This document shows positions 1 through 10,165 of a stretch of DNA of 64,000 bases, piece after piece. The notes below the pieces were generated by a model that was not told where the DNA came from, made no database searches, and saw only the letters and a program-made list of their open reading frames with translations. This stretch comes from Rhipicephalus microplus. Taxonomy: Eukaryota > Arthropoda > Arachnida > Ixodida > Ixodidae. Each line of letters begins with the position of its first letter. The stretch's first letter is position 1. The DNA is taken from contig NC_134701.1 in NCBI RefSeq assembly GCF_043290135.1, positions 63,805,502 through 63,869,501 on the forward strand, read 5' to 3'. The position numbers were made by a program, and so were the translations under genes.

Positions 1-31
1 ACGTCACCCATTTATCATAGGCGTCACACAT

Positions 32-32
<1 letters not shown>

Positions 33-119
<87 letters not shown>
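33..119. repeat. (CA)n followed by (TA)n microsatellite
   Basis: Pure CA dinucleotides pass directly into TA dinucleotides. The tract abuts the 3' end of the minus-strand Penelope-like element that starts at about 121. PLEs are often found next to simple repeats, so this may be target or tail sequence. Confidence 0.95.
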
Positions 120-123
<4 letters not shown>

Positions 124-156
124 TATGGCACAAAGGGAACGTTGTCAACAAGGATA

Positions 157-219
157 AATATATTTATTTCCCAACAGTTTCGGGAGGGGTCCTCCCTTCA
201 TCAGGGGATGAGTTATACT
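157..219 (-). ncRNA. Candidate type I hammerhead ribozyme of the PLE (core intact)
   Basis: On the minus strand the core box CTGATGA (204-198) is followed by a GGGAG/CTCCC stem II and then GAAAC (181-177), the order and spacing of a hammerhead core. ACTGTT follows, then GGGA, which can pair with the TCCC just before CTGATGA. An outer AGTATA/TATATT pairing (219-214 with 162-157) extends stem I across an internal loop. Stem III would be the near-palindromic ACTGT, too short to fold alone, so cleavage after ACTGTT (between 173 and 172) would need a dimer. PLEs in several animals are known to carry hammerhead motifs. The fold was drawn by eye. Confidence 0.6.
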
Positions 220-296
220 GACATGAGCTTCCAAACTTCGTTGCTGCCGCGTCCCTCTCGCCTTGCAAAATGTTTGCGAGAGTGAGAGAGAACTGG

Positions 297-375
297 AAAA
301 AGGAAAAAAGGAGGGGGGGAGAAAAAAGACGAAAAAGAAAAAGAAAGAAAAGAAAAAAAGTAAAAAAGAGGAAGA
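297..375 (+). repeat. Polypurine tract in the PLE left arm
   Basis: Nearly uninterrupted A/G sequence on the + strand, mirrored as a polypyrimidine tract at about 2143-2235 in the right arm. It explains the Lys-rich and Phe/Ser-rich open frames here, which are composition artefacts and not genes. Confidence 0.8.
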
Positions 376-849
376 ACCACTGTCAACACTGAGAACGAAG
401 CCAAGTGTCCGTCTACATCCACATACGGTTCATATCACGTGCTGTTCAGTTCTTGACGTGTGTCGGGCCACCCAAGATTGTCGCCGCAGTGCCGGGAGGG
501 TCCGTGACGGCGTGCATAAAGAAAGGGGTTTCCCCGTAATGGGTCGGTAGGCGGGCGGCGTGCGTAAAGGAAGGAATTCTCGTTAATGGGTCGGTCGGCT
601 ATTTACCTTTAATCTTCGTCGGTTTCCCTTCAATGGTCATCAAGTGGTAGGCGAAGGTAAGCACTTTGTATGTGCATGTAAAAAAAAAGAGAAAGGACAG
701 TGTACACGTACGAGTCAGTCAGAAAAAAACGTGGTCTCCAGCTATCAAGCTTTGTCACCAATTTTCTCCTGGCTTACTTCTCGGAGGCAGTTGAGTTTTC
801 CGGGTTCCTCTTTGATGCCGGCTACTACTGTACGAAATTTGAAAATAAA

Positions 850-1281
850 TTATGCCTCACGCTGTTCGCGCTCGCGTCTGTTTGAGAAACCGGACTGCAA
901 AAGAGTTACGCTAATATTTTCAAAACTGTGGTTTGGCAGGCGCAGATGTCTAGATAACGGTAGCTTCGGCAGTGAAGTGGCGTGGTACCGGTGATTATTG
1001 AACCGCAGCCGAAATGGCGTGTCTGTTTGGCTGATATATTCTTGTCCACAGATGTTGCAATGTAGCATGTATATTACGTTACTGGAGTCACAATTAAGGC
1101 TTTCAGTTATGCAGAATATGAAATCCGAGAAGTTCGCTTTGGATTCACGTGTTATGACCATCTGTGGGCATACTTTGCATCGAGCTTTTCCGCAGGGATG
1201 GCACCCTGATTGAAATTTGGGGTTGTTTGTTTTTGCTCTGACAAGAATGTCCTTCAGATTTTTATCCCGGCTGTACACCAC
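850..1281 (-). pseudogene. PLE C-terminal fragment: Cys-rich linker and GIY-YIG-like endonuclease
   Basis: The 143-residue open frame starts inside the ancestral protein, so the annotated start is arbitrary. Near residues 27-39 is the linker motif C-H-P-C-G-K-x-R-C-K-V-C, the Cys cluster between RT and endonuclease in Penelope proteins. At about residues 68-95 the segment V-I-Y-M-L-H-C-N-I-C-G-Q-E-Y-I-S-Q-T matches the GIY-YIG pattern of PLE endonucleases, followed by R-F-N-N-H. The right-arm copy reads Y-I-G-Q-T at the same place, so G to S here is probably decay. In an intact element the domain nicks target DNA for target-primed reverse transcription. With the RT missing the copy is not autonomous. 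Confidence 0.75.
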
Positions 1282-1470
1282 GTGAGGTGGCTTCGCGAAA
1301 ATAGAAATTAGTCGTTTGCTTCGCCTGATTATGTTGAAATGGCGGGAAAGTATGTTGTTGATTCGTGGCGCTTATGAGGAGTAAGTTCACGTGAATCCAA
1401 AGCGAACTTCTCAGATTTCAAATTCTGCATAACTGAAAGCCTTAATTGTGACTCCAGTAACGTAATATAC

Positions 1471-1686
1471 ATGCTACATTGCAACATCTGTGGACAAGAA
1501 TATATCGGCCAAACAGACACGCCATTTCGGCTGCGGTTCAATAATCACCGGTACCACGCCACTTCACTGCCGAAGCTACCTTTATCTAGACATCTGCGCC
1601 TGCCAAACCACAGTTTTGAAAACAGCGTGAGGCAGCGTGAGGCGAACAGCGTGAGGCATATTTTATTTTCAAATTTCGTACAGTAG
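1471..1686 (+). pseudogene. PLE GIY-YIG-like endonuclease fragment
   Basis: 71-residue open frame matching residues 68 onward of the 850-1281 minus-strand frame. It has the L-H-C-N-I-C-G-Q-E-Y-I-G-Q-T segment and R-F-N-N-H-R-Y-H-A. After S-F-E-N a repeated segment around 1623-1660 breaks the frame. It is a decayed copy without linker or RT. Confidence 0.65.
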
Positions 1687-2302
1687 TAGCCGGCATCAAC
1701 GAGGACCCCGGAAAACTCAACTGCCTCCGAGAAGTAAGCCAGGAGAAAATTGGTGACAAAGATTGATAGCTGGAGACCATCTTTTTTTCTGACTGACTCG
1801 TACGTGTACACTGTCCTTTCACTTTTTTTTTCTTTTTTTTCACATGCACATATCAAGTGCTTACCTTCGCCTACCACTTGATGACCATTGAGGGAAACGG
1901 ACGAAGATTAAAGGTAAATAGCCGACCGACCCATTAACGGGAATTCCTTCCTTTACGCACGCCGCCCGCCGACCGACTCATTACGGGGAAACCCCTTTCT
2001 TTATGCACGCTGTCACGGACCCTCCCGGCACCGCGGCGACAATCTTGGGTGGCCCGACAAACGTCAAGAACTGAACAAGCACGTGATATGAACCATATGT
2101 GGATGTAGACGGACAGTTGGCTTCGTTCTCAGTGTTGACAGTGGTTCTTCCTCTTTTTTACTTTTTTTCTTTTCTTTCTTTTTCTTTTTCGTCTTTTTTC
2201 TCCCCCCCTCCTTTTTTTCCTTTTTCCAGTTCCCTCTCACTCTCGCAAACATTTTTCAAGGCGAGAGGGACGCGGCAGCAACGAAGTTTGGAAGCTCATG
2301 TC

Positions 2303-2365
2303 AGTATAACTCATCCCCTGATAAAGGGAGGACCCCTCCCGAAACTGTTGGGAAATAAATATATT
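2303..2365 (+). ncRNA. Hammerhead-like motif of the right PLE arm, core mutated
   Basis: Same layout as the motif at 157-219 but on the plus strand: AGTATA, TCCC, core box, GGGAG/CTCCC stem II, GAAAC (2341-2345), ACTGTT, GGGA, TATATT. The core box reads CTGATAA (2318-2324) instead of CTGATGA, changing the hammerhead G8 position, which is essential for catalysis. This copy is expected to be inactive. Confidence 0.5.
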
Positions 2366-2444
2366 CATCCTTGTTGACAACGCTCCTGTTGTGCCATATC
2401 TCATACCTTCACGAAGACTAACTGGCCCATTGAATTATTACTCC

Positions 2445-2447
<3 letters not shown>

Positions 2448-2516
<69 letters not shown>
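2448..2516. repeat. (TA)n microsatellite
   Basis: About 34 TA units between the right PLE arm and the next PLE fragment. Confidence 0.95.
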
Positions 2517-2518
<2 letters not shown>

Positions 2519-2521
2519 GGT

Positions 2522-2990
2522 CACCACGAACTTGCACACTATACTGACTTCATCTATGCTAACTCCTCCGGCATATTCAGCTTGCCACCCTTGTGGCGAA
2601 CCACGTTGCAAGGTGTGCGTACACATGATCACCTCCATTCCAGCCCAGAGTTCGGCATCGACTTTCAGAATTGAAGTTAAAGGTGATTACGATTGCGATA
2701 CAAGTAATTTTGTGTACCTACTTGTGTTCACAGCCTGTAAGCTTCAGTACCTGGGCCAGACCGCGACATTCTTCAGATTGTGGTTTAATAATCACAAGGC
2801 GCATGCCACAATTTTTCCTAACCTACGCTCATTTCGCACCTTAACGCGACAGGACATTCTTTCAATGACCTAACAGCAACCATATTAGAATCTTATTTTA
2901 GTTTCAGTCTCACTAGGGACGGGAAGCGTGCGGGTCAGTCTTCAGCCACAAATTTAAAGCATTGTCATTCAGTATTACCGAAAGCGCAAG
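2522..2990 (+). mobile_element. Third Penelope-like fragment (linker and GIY-YIG-like region)
   Basis: The frame contains C-H-P-C-G-E-P-R-C-K-V-C, then about 30 residues later V-Y-L-L with C-K-L-Q-Y-L-G-Q-T and R-L-W-F-N-N-H-K-A-H-A. These are the linker and endonuclease motifs seen in the two upstream PLE copies, but the sequence is clearly diverged, so this is a different PLE lineage. The frame stops at about 2873. Recognisable sequence (H-S-F-N-D-L-T-A-T-I-L-E-S) continues across a frameshift to about 2990. Not functional. Confidence 0.7.
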
Positions 2991-4912
2991 AATGTTGATG
3001 TTGCTGACCACAAGTTAAGCAACGGGATCACTATAGTCGCCAAACATGGCGGCAATGGCGGGCGACGTGTCCAGGCGCGATGCGGGCGTAACAAATCGGT
3101 TGGTCATCAGCCGTCCTCCAAGGATAGGCGACTGTTGGTGCTGCCTAAGGTGCACTATAAGTAGGTGGTTTCATGGCCTCAGAGTGCATGGCGTAAGGTG
3201 ATTGCGCTAGCCTACACACATTGTCCGTATATGTGAGGGCCGCCGCCACAGGTTACATGGTTCGCGGATAGACGACAGGAGCGGCCACAGGCTGCGCTGC
3301 ATATGTCAGGGGCTCGGCCACAAGCTGCATGGCTAGTGGGTATGAGCACCCACTTACTGCACGACTTTATCACAATAGAGACCACTCTTCTTCAAAATAA
3401 ATCCCAGTCACACGCAGGCCGCCGCCCACTATGAAACCGGCCAATGACACCTCGTCCCGAAGGGTCACTTTCCTCGCTGACGCAAAGTTTTTGTTGCCAT
3501 TGACGCTAAAGGCGGAGAGTTCAACCACCGAGGCAAGTTGGCAGACGAGTTGGTTTGCCGTATCTCCCCAGAACCAGAAAGACAGAACAAAGTTTACCAT
3601 GACTTACTCGCTCTTGCTATTACCTACGAGACCGGTCGGCCGTGTAGCCTGCCCAAACAAGCTGTTCATTATGGAGGAGACACCAGCATGGGCGTTGCCT
3701 CGCCGACTATCGAAGCTCGCCACATTATATTCCTTCTGTGGCGCTTACTGCTAGGGAGCTGGTTTTAGATGCCAAGCAGCTTATGGCGGAGTTCAATGCC
3801 CTGTACGGCATGACCACCCTTACTCCGCATGCGTAAGAGCTGGCCCAAGCACTGCCGCAATGCACTCACACGCTATCGTGCTCCGACTTGTGTAAGGGCT
3901 TGGGCAAGACGCTCGGTCTCTCCCCTTACACTCTCCGCATGTGCACAGCTGGCCCAAGCAGTGCTAGAACGCGCACGCGCGCGCTAGCCTGTTTCGGCCT
4001 GTGTACGAAGCAGGGTCTTTCTCACTTACACTCTGTACACTCTGTCACGAATCATGTTATAGCGTGAGATAACGAGATTCTGCAGATGCTCGATGAACCA
4101 AGCATAATATCTTAGTAAGAAAGCGCTGGTTCGCTCGGTCCAGTGTAAGTGGCTGTTTAAGAAGCTGTGCCACGTCCACCTTAGGCCCTCTCAGCAACCA
4201 TGTGATGGCGTCGGGGACTCGAATTCTGCGGACCCGTGGTCAACCAACGTTGTCCCGCGTGGCGTGGTGGTGAATCCACGTGGCGTGCTCCAACAAGAGG
4301 TCGGGACTACAGTGAATTCATGGTGTCCTAAGGATGCGTTAACATCGCACGAAGTGCCCATGATGAACGGAACTTTAAGCCGACCCATGCGCTGCTTCGC
4401 AGGCTACTCATGCTTCCCTTTAGTGGGAGTGTGGTGTACTTTTTCGGGGATAGGAAGAACTTACTCGAGTCGTGGAAACGCAATCTCGGTGTGCTTCTTA
4501 TAGACAACGCATCGCCATCGGCTGTGAGCCATGACTCATAAAAGAGGAAGGCGCAAATGATTCAGGCTGTGTACCTATATTTCCGTGCACGTAAGAGAAC
4601 CCCAGTGGGTCAAAATTTTAGTAGCCCTTAACAACTTCTGATATACGTATTATGGACTTTTGGACCTAACACATTAACTATTAGCACATTTATCACACTT
4701 CGTCGTTCTCAGTTGTACATAGCCATCATCATATATTTTATTCTTTCTTGTTTGTGCTATGAGAATAGGCAGACACTGTGTGATAAACGATGCTGCTGAA
4801 TTTTTTTCGGTCAAATCTTTTTACGTCCTTCAATATATTTATTTAAGTCAGAGTATATCTTTCAATCAACGATCGTTTGCTCAGGCGTCAATTTGCCTTT
4901 CTTTTTTTGCAG
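2991..4912. other. Unassigned sequence upstream of exon 1
   Basis: No recognised gene. Overlapping open frames at 3431-3768 and 4264-4503 have no motif I know. At 3835-4040 the phrase 'gctggcccaagca' occurs twice with CG-rich flanks, suggesting an old repeat or LTR piece. If exon 1 is correct, the preceding (signal-peptide) exon lies here or upstream of the window; I could not find it. Confidence 0.4.
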
Positions 4913-5107
4913 CAGTTTTGACAAGCTCTTCGACAACGCTGAGTACCGCGCCATCAACCACGACGACGGTTACGCTTGCGACTGCAACCGCAAAAACAAG
5001 CACGACTATAAGCCCGACGCTCGCGACTGCAACCGCAAAAACAAGCACGACTATAAGCCCGACTTCAAGTACAGCTGCAAGCATGACTACATCTACCGAA
5101 GTCCCTC
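4913..5107 (+). CDS. Host gene exon 1 of 5 seen: Thr/Ser-rich mucin-like segment
   Basis: 195-nt internal exon. The acceptor is a pyrimidine tract ending ttttttgcag (AG at 4911-4912); the donor is ctc|gtaagc (GT at 5108-5109). The exon begins and ends in phase 1, so it is symmetric. It encodes about 65 residues dominated by Thr, Ser, Ala and Pro, including two tandem copies of T-L-A-T-A-T-A-K-T-S-T-T-I-S-P from a 45-bp duplication. Such segments are usually O-glycosylated spacers in secreted or surface proteins. Its last base C plus the first two bases of exon 2 (GA) complete an Arg codon. That exact phase match, and those of the later exons, is the main reason to call it an exon. An upstream exon is required. 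Role unknown. Confidence 0.65.
4978..5067 (+). repeat. 45-bp tandem duplication inside exon 1
   Basis: Two nearly perfect copies, 4978-5022 and 5023-5067, in frame, encoding the repeated Thr-rich 15-mer. Confidence 0.85.
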
Positions 5108-5442
5108 GTAAGCTCAGTCTAAGCGATTCTCAAACTGCAATCATGCCTTTTCATAGCATTTTATTTACTCACCCTTATGCTGTGGTCGTTTGCACACGGA
5201 GCGTCAAGCAGCACTGCAATCGCGGTGCACATGGACACACAGGCGGGCATATCACGCGGTATTTTGTTTTTCGCTACTTCGCAGAAATATGTAATTTGTA
5301 TAGTTCAATCTGCTAGTTAATAGATGAAAATGAGAATTGACCTTATAACGTGTTTGGTAAGCCGGTCTGCTGTTTTTGATAAAATTTCGCCCGGACTAGT
5401 TATTTCAAAAGCTGGTCAGTTATTTTAATTAAACGGTCAAGC

Positions 5443-5601
5443 AACACGAATGCAGAGTGAATACATGCAATAGCCAGCAACATCAATTTGGTCGCGTTGT
5501 CAGCGTGCGTCAGCCTATCTTTAAACTCCGGATAGAGTTACCTGGATTGTTCTGTTTATACCTCTTGGCGCACAAAACTGTAAAATTAGGTATATCATTA
5601 C
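5443..5601 (+). repeat. 158-bp direct repeat, copy 1
   Basis: About 88% identical by eye to 6098-6256, same orientation, constant offset of 655 bp with no large gaps. No coding or terminal motifs recognised. It could be a segmental duplication or the ends of a short non-autonomous element. Confidence 0.7.
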
Positions 5602-6097
5602 ATTTTGTTTACGCTGCGTGTGCTCACCAACACCCTCGCCGCTGTGTCCTCAGGAAACCTGCCTTTTTATGAGTTAAAATGTTCAAGCCATTCTAAAAAA
5701 ACTAATTTGACTTGTTTCCACATTAACACATATGTTCTGGCACTGTTGAGTGTAGCTGAAAGTTACGCCATAAATTTAGAGCTGATTAGTCACGCAGTTC
5801 ATTTTGGAATTTTGTGTCCATTAACAAAGCGTAAACTCCAGAGTGCAAATTTACCGTTATCTTTGTTTCTGTTCATGTTGCACGTCTTCTGCTTATCAAT
5901 TTAGCCCCCAAAATTATACTTAGGACTTAGCAACTGCACCTTTCCACCCCAATTGTAAACTGGTGCTTCTCTCAAACGCAGGATATGTGAGAAATCATTA
6001 TAATGGGAGTTGTTTGTGTTGTGGTTCTTAACTTTGAAAACATGGCGCGTCATTTCCAGGTGAAAACGCAATGTTACATACGGAGCCATGTAAAAAC

Positions 6098-6256
6098 AAC
6101 ACGAATGCAGAGTGAATACACGCAATAGCCAGCAACATCAAGTTGGTCGCGTTGTCAGCGTGCGTCAGCCTATTTTTAAACTCTGACTAAAGTTACCTTG
6201 GTTGGTCTGTTTATCACTCTTGGCGAACAAAACTCTAAAATTAGGTATATTGTTAT
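6098..6256 (+). repeat. 158-bp direct repeat, copy 2
   Basis: Partner of 5443-5601; see that entry. The ~496 bp between the copies has no recognised gene. Confidence 0.7.
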
Positions 6257-6429
6257 ATATTTCGACAGGCAACAAGAAAAAGAAGACAGGTGCTTTTTCA
6301 GTTGGTAGTTGATGTATGCATAAAACAGGCAGAGCTGCCGGTGAAGCGTATTGCTTTCACATGATACTGGGCACAACATTAAAATAGGTTTTGTGCATGT
6401 TCCTCGGGAATGCGCCCCTCCATGCACTC

Positions 6430-6735
6430 ACAGCCTCAAAAGAGCACTGGCAACTCTCTTTGCGGGTGTAAAGACATGTCCCATATTTCGCTCTCAAATC
6501 GGGAGTGCTGGGAGCTTTTTGCAGCACAGAGTAGGCACTTTCTCACTACAGAGTGCCGGTACTCTGACTGAACGAGAATGAACAAGCTCCCTCACCAGGG
6601 TAGAGTCACGCTTCTAAAATACTGCTCATATGCTCTCTGCGGGAGTTGCGCTACTCTCCGACGGAGATTTACGTTCTAGTCGGGCCAGAGTGCAACTCCC
6701 TCCAAGAGTAGAATCACTCCTGCCGCTAGAGCAAC
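6430..6735. repeat. AGAGT/ACTCT-rich repeat segment
   Basis: Many interspersed short motifs (gagtg, actctc, agagtag, ctctg) in both orientations. The same texture appears at 21908-22135 and 23990-24210, suggesting one repeat family. Ends not clear here. Confidence 0.4.
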
Positions 6736-9700
6736 ATTTAAAAACTTGGAGTTTTTTCTTTCAATGCAACACTGAACGTGCACGAACAATTGCTTGAAGC
6801 TTAGGCCAAATATACATAAAGTACATCGCCGCACACATTATAATCGTACAAAACACAGCAACACTGAACATATACCTCTCGCGATGCAGGTAGCCATTTA
6901 TCAGTGATGTCAACCTAAGACAACGTTTCATTCCTATAATGGCCCCACTAAATTTCCTATATTGCAACGAAAAATTCTAGATTATTGTTTTGATGTCATC
7001 ATTCAGGATACATGATTGGCGCTCTTTGGCTAAGTTCATCTGAATCTCGTTAACAGCAAAATAAACCATATTAGCAACACTCTGAGGTATTTTGCTACAT
7101 GATCTGTTGTGTAACATAGTTTGCATTGTCGTTACAGAGGCCTACATGTTAGGATACCATCTCACTGAGATGCTGTGTAGAACGTGCGAAGCGAGAAACG
7201 CTGACATCAAGTTAGTGACGGTGCCCCCTCACATTCATTTGTTTTCTCTTGCAACACGGATGGCGAACGGAAAGAAGCAGGGAGGGCACAAAAAATAGTG
7301 GGGACCGAATGACTCCGTGTCCTCCCCTGCCCTGACACTCTTTAATGAGATAATAGTCATGGTTGCCACCATCATAGGGTACTCAGCGCAGAGAAGCTGT
7401 CTGTGACGTCAGGTGAAGACTATGTGCAAAGTGCTCGCAGATGGCACCAGTTGCCCCAGAGACAGTTTTGTCTGTCAATTTCACTTTGCACTTGCATTGA
7501 ATACATCGGTGTGATCATCAAGGTACTGCAAGTCTGTAGCATATTTCTCGTACCTGCAGCTTCTGACGCAGTAGTTTACTCATAATTTTACATATGTGTA
7601 ATTACTGTTCCAGTATTTTCAGTTGATCTCCGTGGTCCCTCATTTGCTGGCTGATTAATATGCACTTTCAATCATTTCCCCCGTTTTGCAAAATATTTTC
7701 GTTACTTTTGTGCTTTAACGTAAAAGGCACGACGGGAAGACCGAAAACACCCGAACAAGCCTTTTTGTCTCTTTCCATCAAGCCATATCTGCAATATTGA
7801 ATCCGCACCACCTTACCCACACATCAGTTCTACTTTCGCTGTGTTGCTCTCTAAGCCTCCTGGTTAAGTTACTTTATACGGACGAATCGTTCACCGAAAG
7901 CACGCAATGCGCGTAAACTTGACGTTGTTTTGCAGACTGAAACACAGAGTTTAATTTGTTTCATAAGCCAGCGATCTCTCAATGCACTGATGATATGTGC
8001 GTGCATGCTCAACTCCCATGACAATAGTGTTTCATTTCCCACAGTGCTCAGCATATAGTAATCTCGCGTTACAGGACGTCTATCACCTGACTCAGCCAGG
8101 CAGAACACCAAAACTGTTAGACAGAACACAAAACAGTCAAAATTATCGTTACTTACAGGGTTTTTAGTAGAAAGGTCTTGATTACTAAAGTAATGCCTTT
8201 AATCAGGTCGAGTAAAGTGCATTTGTGGAGCCTCACAAGAATCCCTAGATTGAACGAGAAATACCCTAAATCCCTCGAAGAAGTAGAAGATATCTAGATC
8301 TGGGAATCAAACCTTAAGGTTGGCAACACTTCCCTACTCCAGCTAGTTTCTTTTTTATTTCAAGTTGTCTCGCCCCTCTTTTGTGCGGGTGGCGCAACAT
8401 CTCTTTTACGCAAATTTGAATAGCGAATATAAATCAAGCATGCGTAAGTATCTGGTGATGGTTCGGTACTCTGTAGGCCCGGCGACCTTTTATTGTAAAA
8501 CTGCGGGACATTCAACGCCATTTTCATTACTTGATTCCAATTATGAGCCGGCATTCTGTCATATTGACTCAATGCGGTGAAGCCACTAATGCCCAAGCCT
8601 GGGAGTTGTACCTAGACATAGACGCTTACAAACACAGCTGGGACGATCTTTCAGCAGAGCGGGCCTGGAACGTTACGATCCGGCGTCTGACCTGACTTGT
8701 GATGCCGTTGTGTGCCAGTACACCAGCAAAACAACGTCGGTCGGCAACACCACAACTCAAACGCATCTGACGATCTTTATAGTTTTCCTTACCTCATCTA
8801 CACTTTATTGCGACCGTGAGAGGCTCGCGGAACACACAAACTTTCTTCCCCTTTCACGAGCCTCTTGCGCCCAAATTGGTCTAAGTAAATGTGACCTGTC
8901 CGAGTACGACTCCCAACTAATGTACGCCTAGCTTATCGGCTGAGTCCATCATGTATGTCATCGGCACCTCTCGGGCTAATAATATGCAATTTCAAGGAGT
9001 AAGAATGACTCTACAGTAGAGCCTTGGCATCGGTTAACTGGAATGAACAATTGTTTCTTGCGTACAGGGTCCGCACAAGGAGCGATGAGCATCGATGCGA
9101 CGCGCTCTCTGCCTGCGATGCGGTGCACGTGGGCCGCCGCTGAAAGCGTCATAAAACTAGCCCAAACCGCTGGGCGCACTCGTCGGCCTTTCGCTGACTC
9201 ATGCGTGGAAATACAGGCTTGTCCTACATTGTGCGTTCGTAAAGTAGCATGATGAGACACGTTCATGCACATGCAATTCCGTTTTTAGCAATCGGCTATG
9301 TAGTTCCAGCTATCGGTTTACAGATGCAAATCAGTACACTACTACACGGCCGCTGCACTATCCGCCTCACGCACTGCTGCCTTGAACAGTACCGGTGGTG
9401 CCACCAACGGTGAATGGTGGCAAAAGGCAGATGTGCACGCTACTAACCGTGGAATGTCCGTGCTACTAATCGTTTTTTTTTTTCATTTCAGTTTATAATA
9501 GGCTACGATTTTTCATCGACAATGCGGCTCCAATAGACAGCCGTGGTGTTTGTTACGTCGATTGTTCAGATCAATTTCTTTCAAATTTACGCGCAAGCAC
9601 GGTATAATGCATGCCTTTTGTTTGTTTGCGTGACCAGCCAACACCAAGAAAACAAAAACTGTTGCAGCGTAGAAAGGTCTTGCTTCATTGAACACCCTCA

Positions 9701-9831
9701 AGTGTACAAAATCAACGCAGATGGTTGTTGTATGCATGCTTAGAAAACTAATAGACAAATTTTTTCAACTTTGAATCATCCAACTAATCATGGCTGAAAA
9801 GAACAAACGAAAATCTAACTAACGTTCTTAA
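6736..9831. other. Unassigned intronic sequence
   Basis: About 3 kb with only short open frames (under 100 codons) lacking recognisable motifs. No exon with convincing splice sites, RNA gene or transposon remnant was identified. Confidence 0.4.
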
Positions 9832-10075
9832 TTGAATTGATTGATTTGTGGGGTTTAACGTCCCAAAACCACGACATGACTATGAGAGACGCCGTAGTGG
9901 AGGGCTCCGGAAATTTCGACCACTTGGGATTCTATAACGTGCACCCAAATCTGAGCACACGGGCCTACCACATTTCCGCCTGCATCGGAAATGCAGCCAC
10001 CACAACCGGTAATCGATACGGCCACCTGCGGGTCAGCCGCCGAGTACCTTAGCCACTAGACATCCGCGGCGGGGC
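9832..10075 (-). mobile_element. Ruka-type tRNA-derived SINE
   Basis: Reverse-oriented full copy. The minus strand begins GCCCCGCCGCGG, has a tRNA-like head with A box (TCTAGTGGCTAAGG) and a weakened B box, and ends with GGTTTTGGGACGTTAAACCCC and CAAATCAATCAA-like tail. Ruka is a known short interspersed element of ixodid ticks transcribed by RNA polymerase III. Confidence 0.9.
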
Positions 10076-10165
10076 TAATTAACGTTGTTACAGGCGTCAC
10101 CCAGGTGCATAATAATGTGTGAACTCGCCCTAACAAATGACCCACAAACACTCACAGTTGTTTTT

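Larger units (their letters stand above)
121..1390 (-). mobile_element. Penelope-like element, 3' part (left arm of inverted repeat)
   Basis: 5'-truncated Penelope-like retroelement read on the minus strand. It keeps the linker and the GIY-YIG-like endonuclease region (CDS at 850-1281), then a long 3' non-coding part with a polypurine tract (about 297-375) and a hammerhead-like motif (157-219), ending against a CA/TA microsatellite. From about 121 to 1150 it is the reverse complement of 1391-2403 with only scattered differences, so the two copies lie head to head. No reverse transcriptase is present. The identification rests on the Cys-rich linker and the GIY-YIG-like motif order; subfamily is not determined. 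Confidence 0.8.
1391..2442 (+). mobile_element. Penelope-like element, 3' part (right arm of inverted repeat)
   Basis: Plus-strand counterpart of the element at 121-1390. Homology to the left arm runs from 1391 to about 2403. The remaining ~40 bases before the TA tract at 2448 have no counterpart on the left, where the microsatellite begins immediately. The coding part (1471-1686) keeps Y-I-G-Q-T and R-F-N-N-H, then loses frame in a short local duplication around 1623-1660. The upstream linker is missing because this copy is more 5'-truncated. It carries its own hammerhead-like motif at 2303-2365. Confidence 0.8.

Noticed and set aside
263..550. Lys/Glu-rich 95-codon frame
   Set aside because: Produced by the polypurine tract of the PLE 3' region; no motif, and the mirror copy on the right arm does not keep the frame.
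2391..2638. Ile-Tyr repeat frames on both strands
   Set aside because: Translation of a TA microsatellite; the same holds for 39829-40023, 40162-40515, 40923-41249, 58798-59010, 59253-59547 and 61540-61896.
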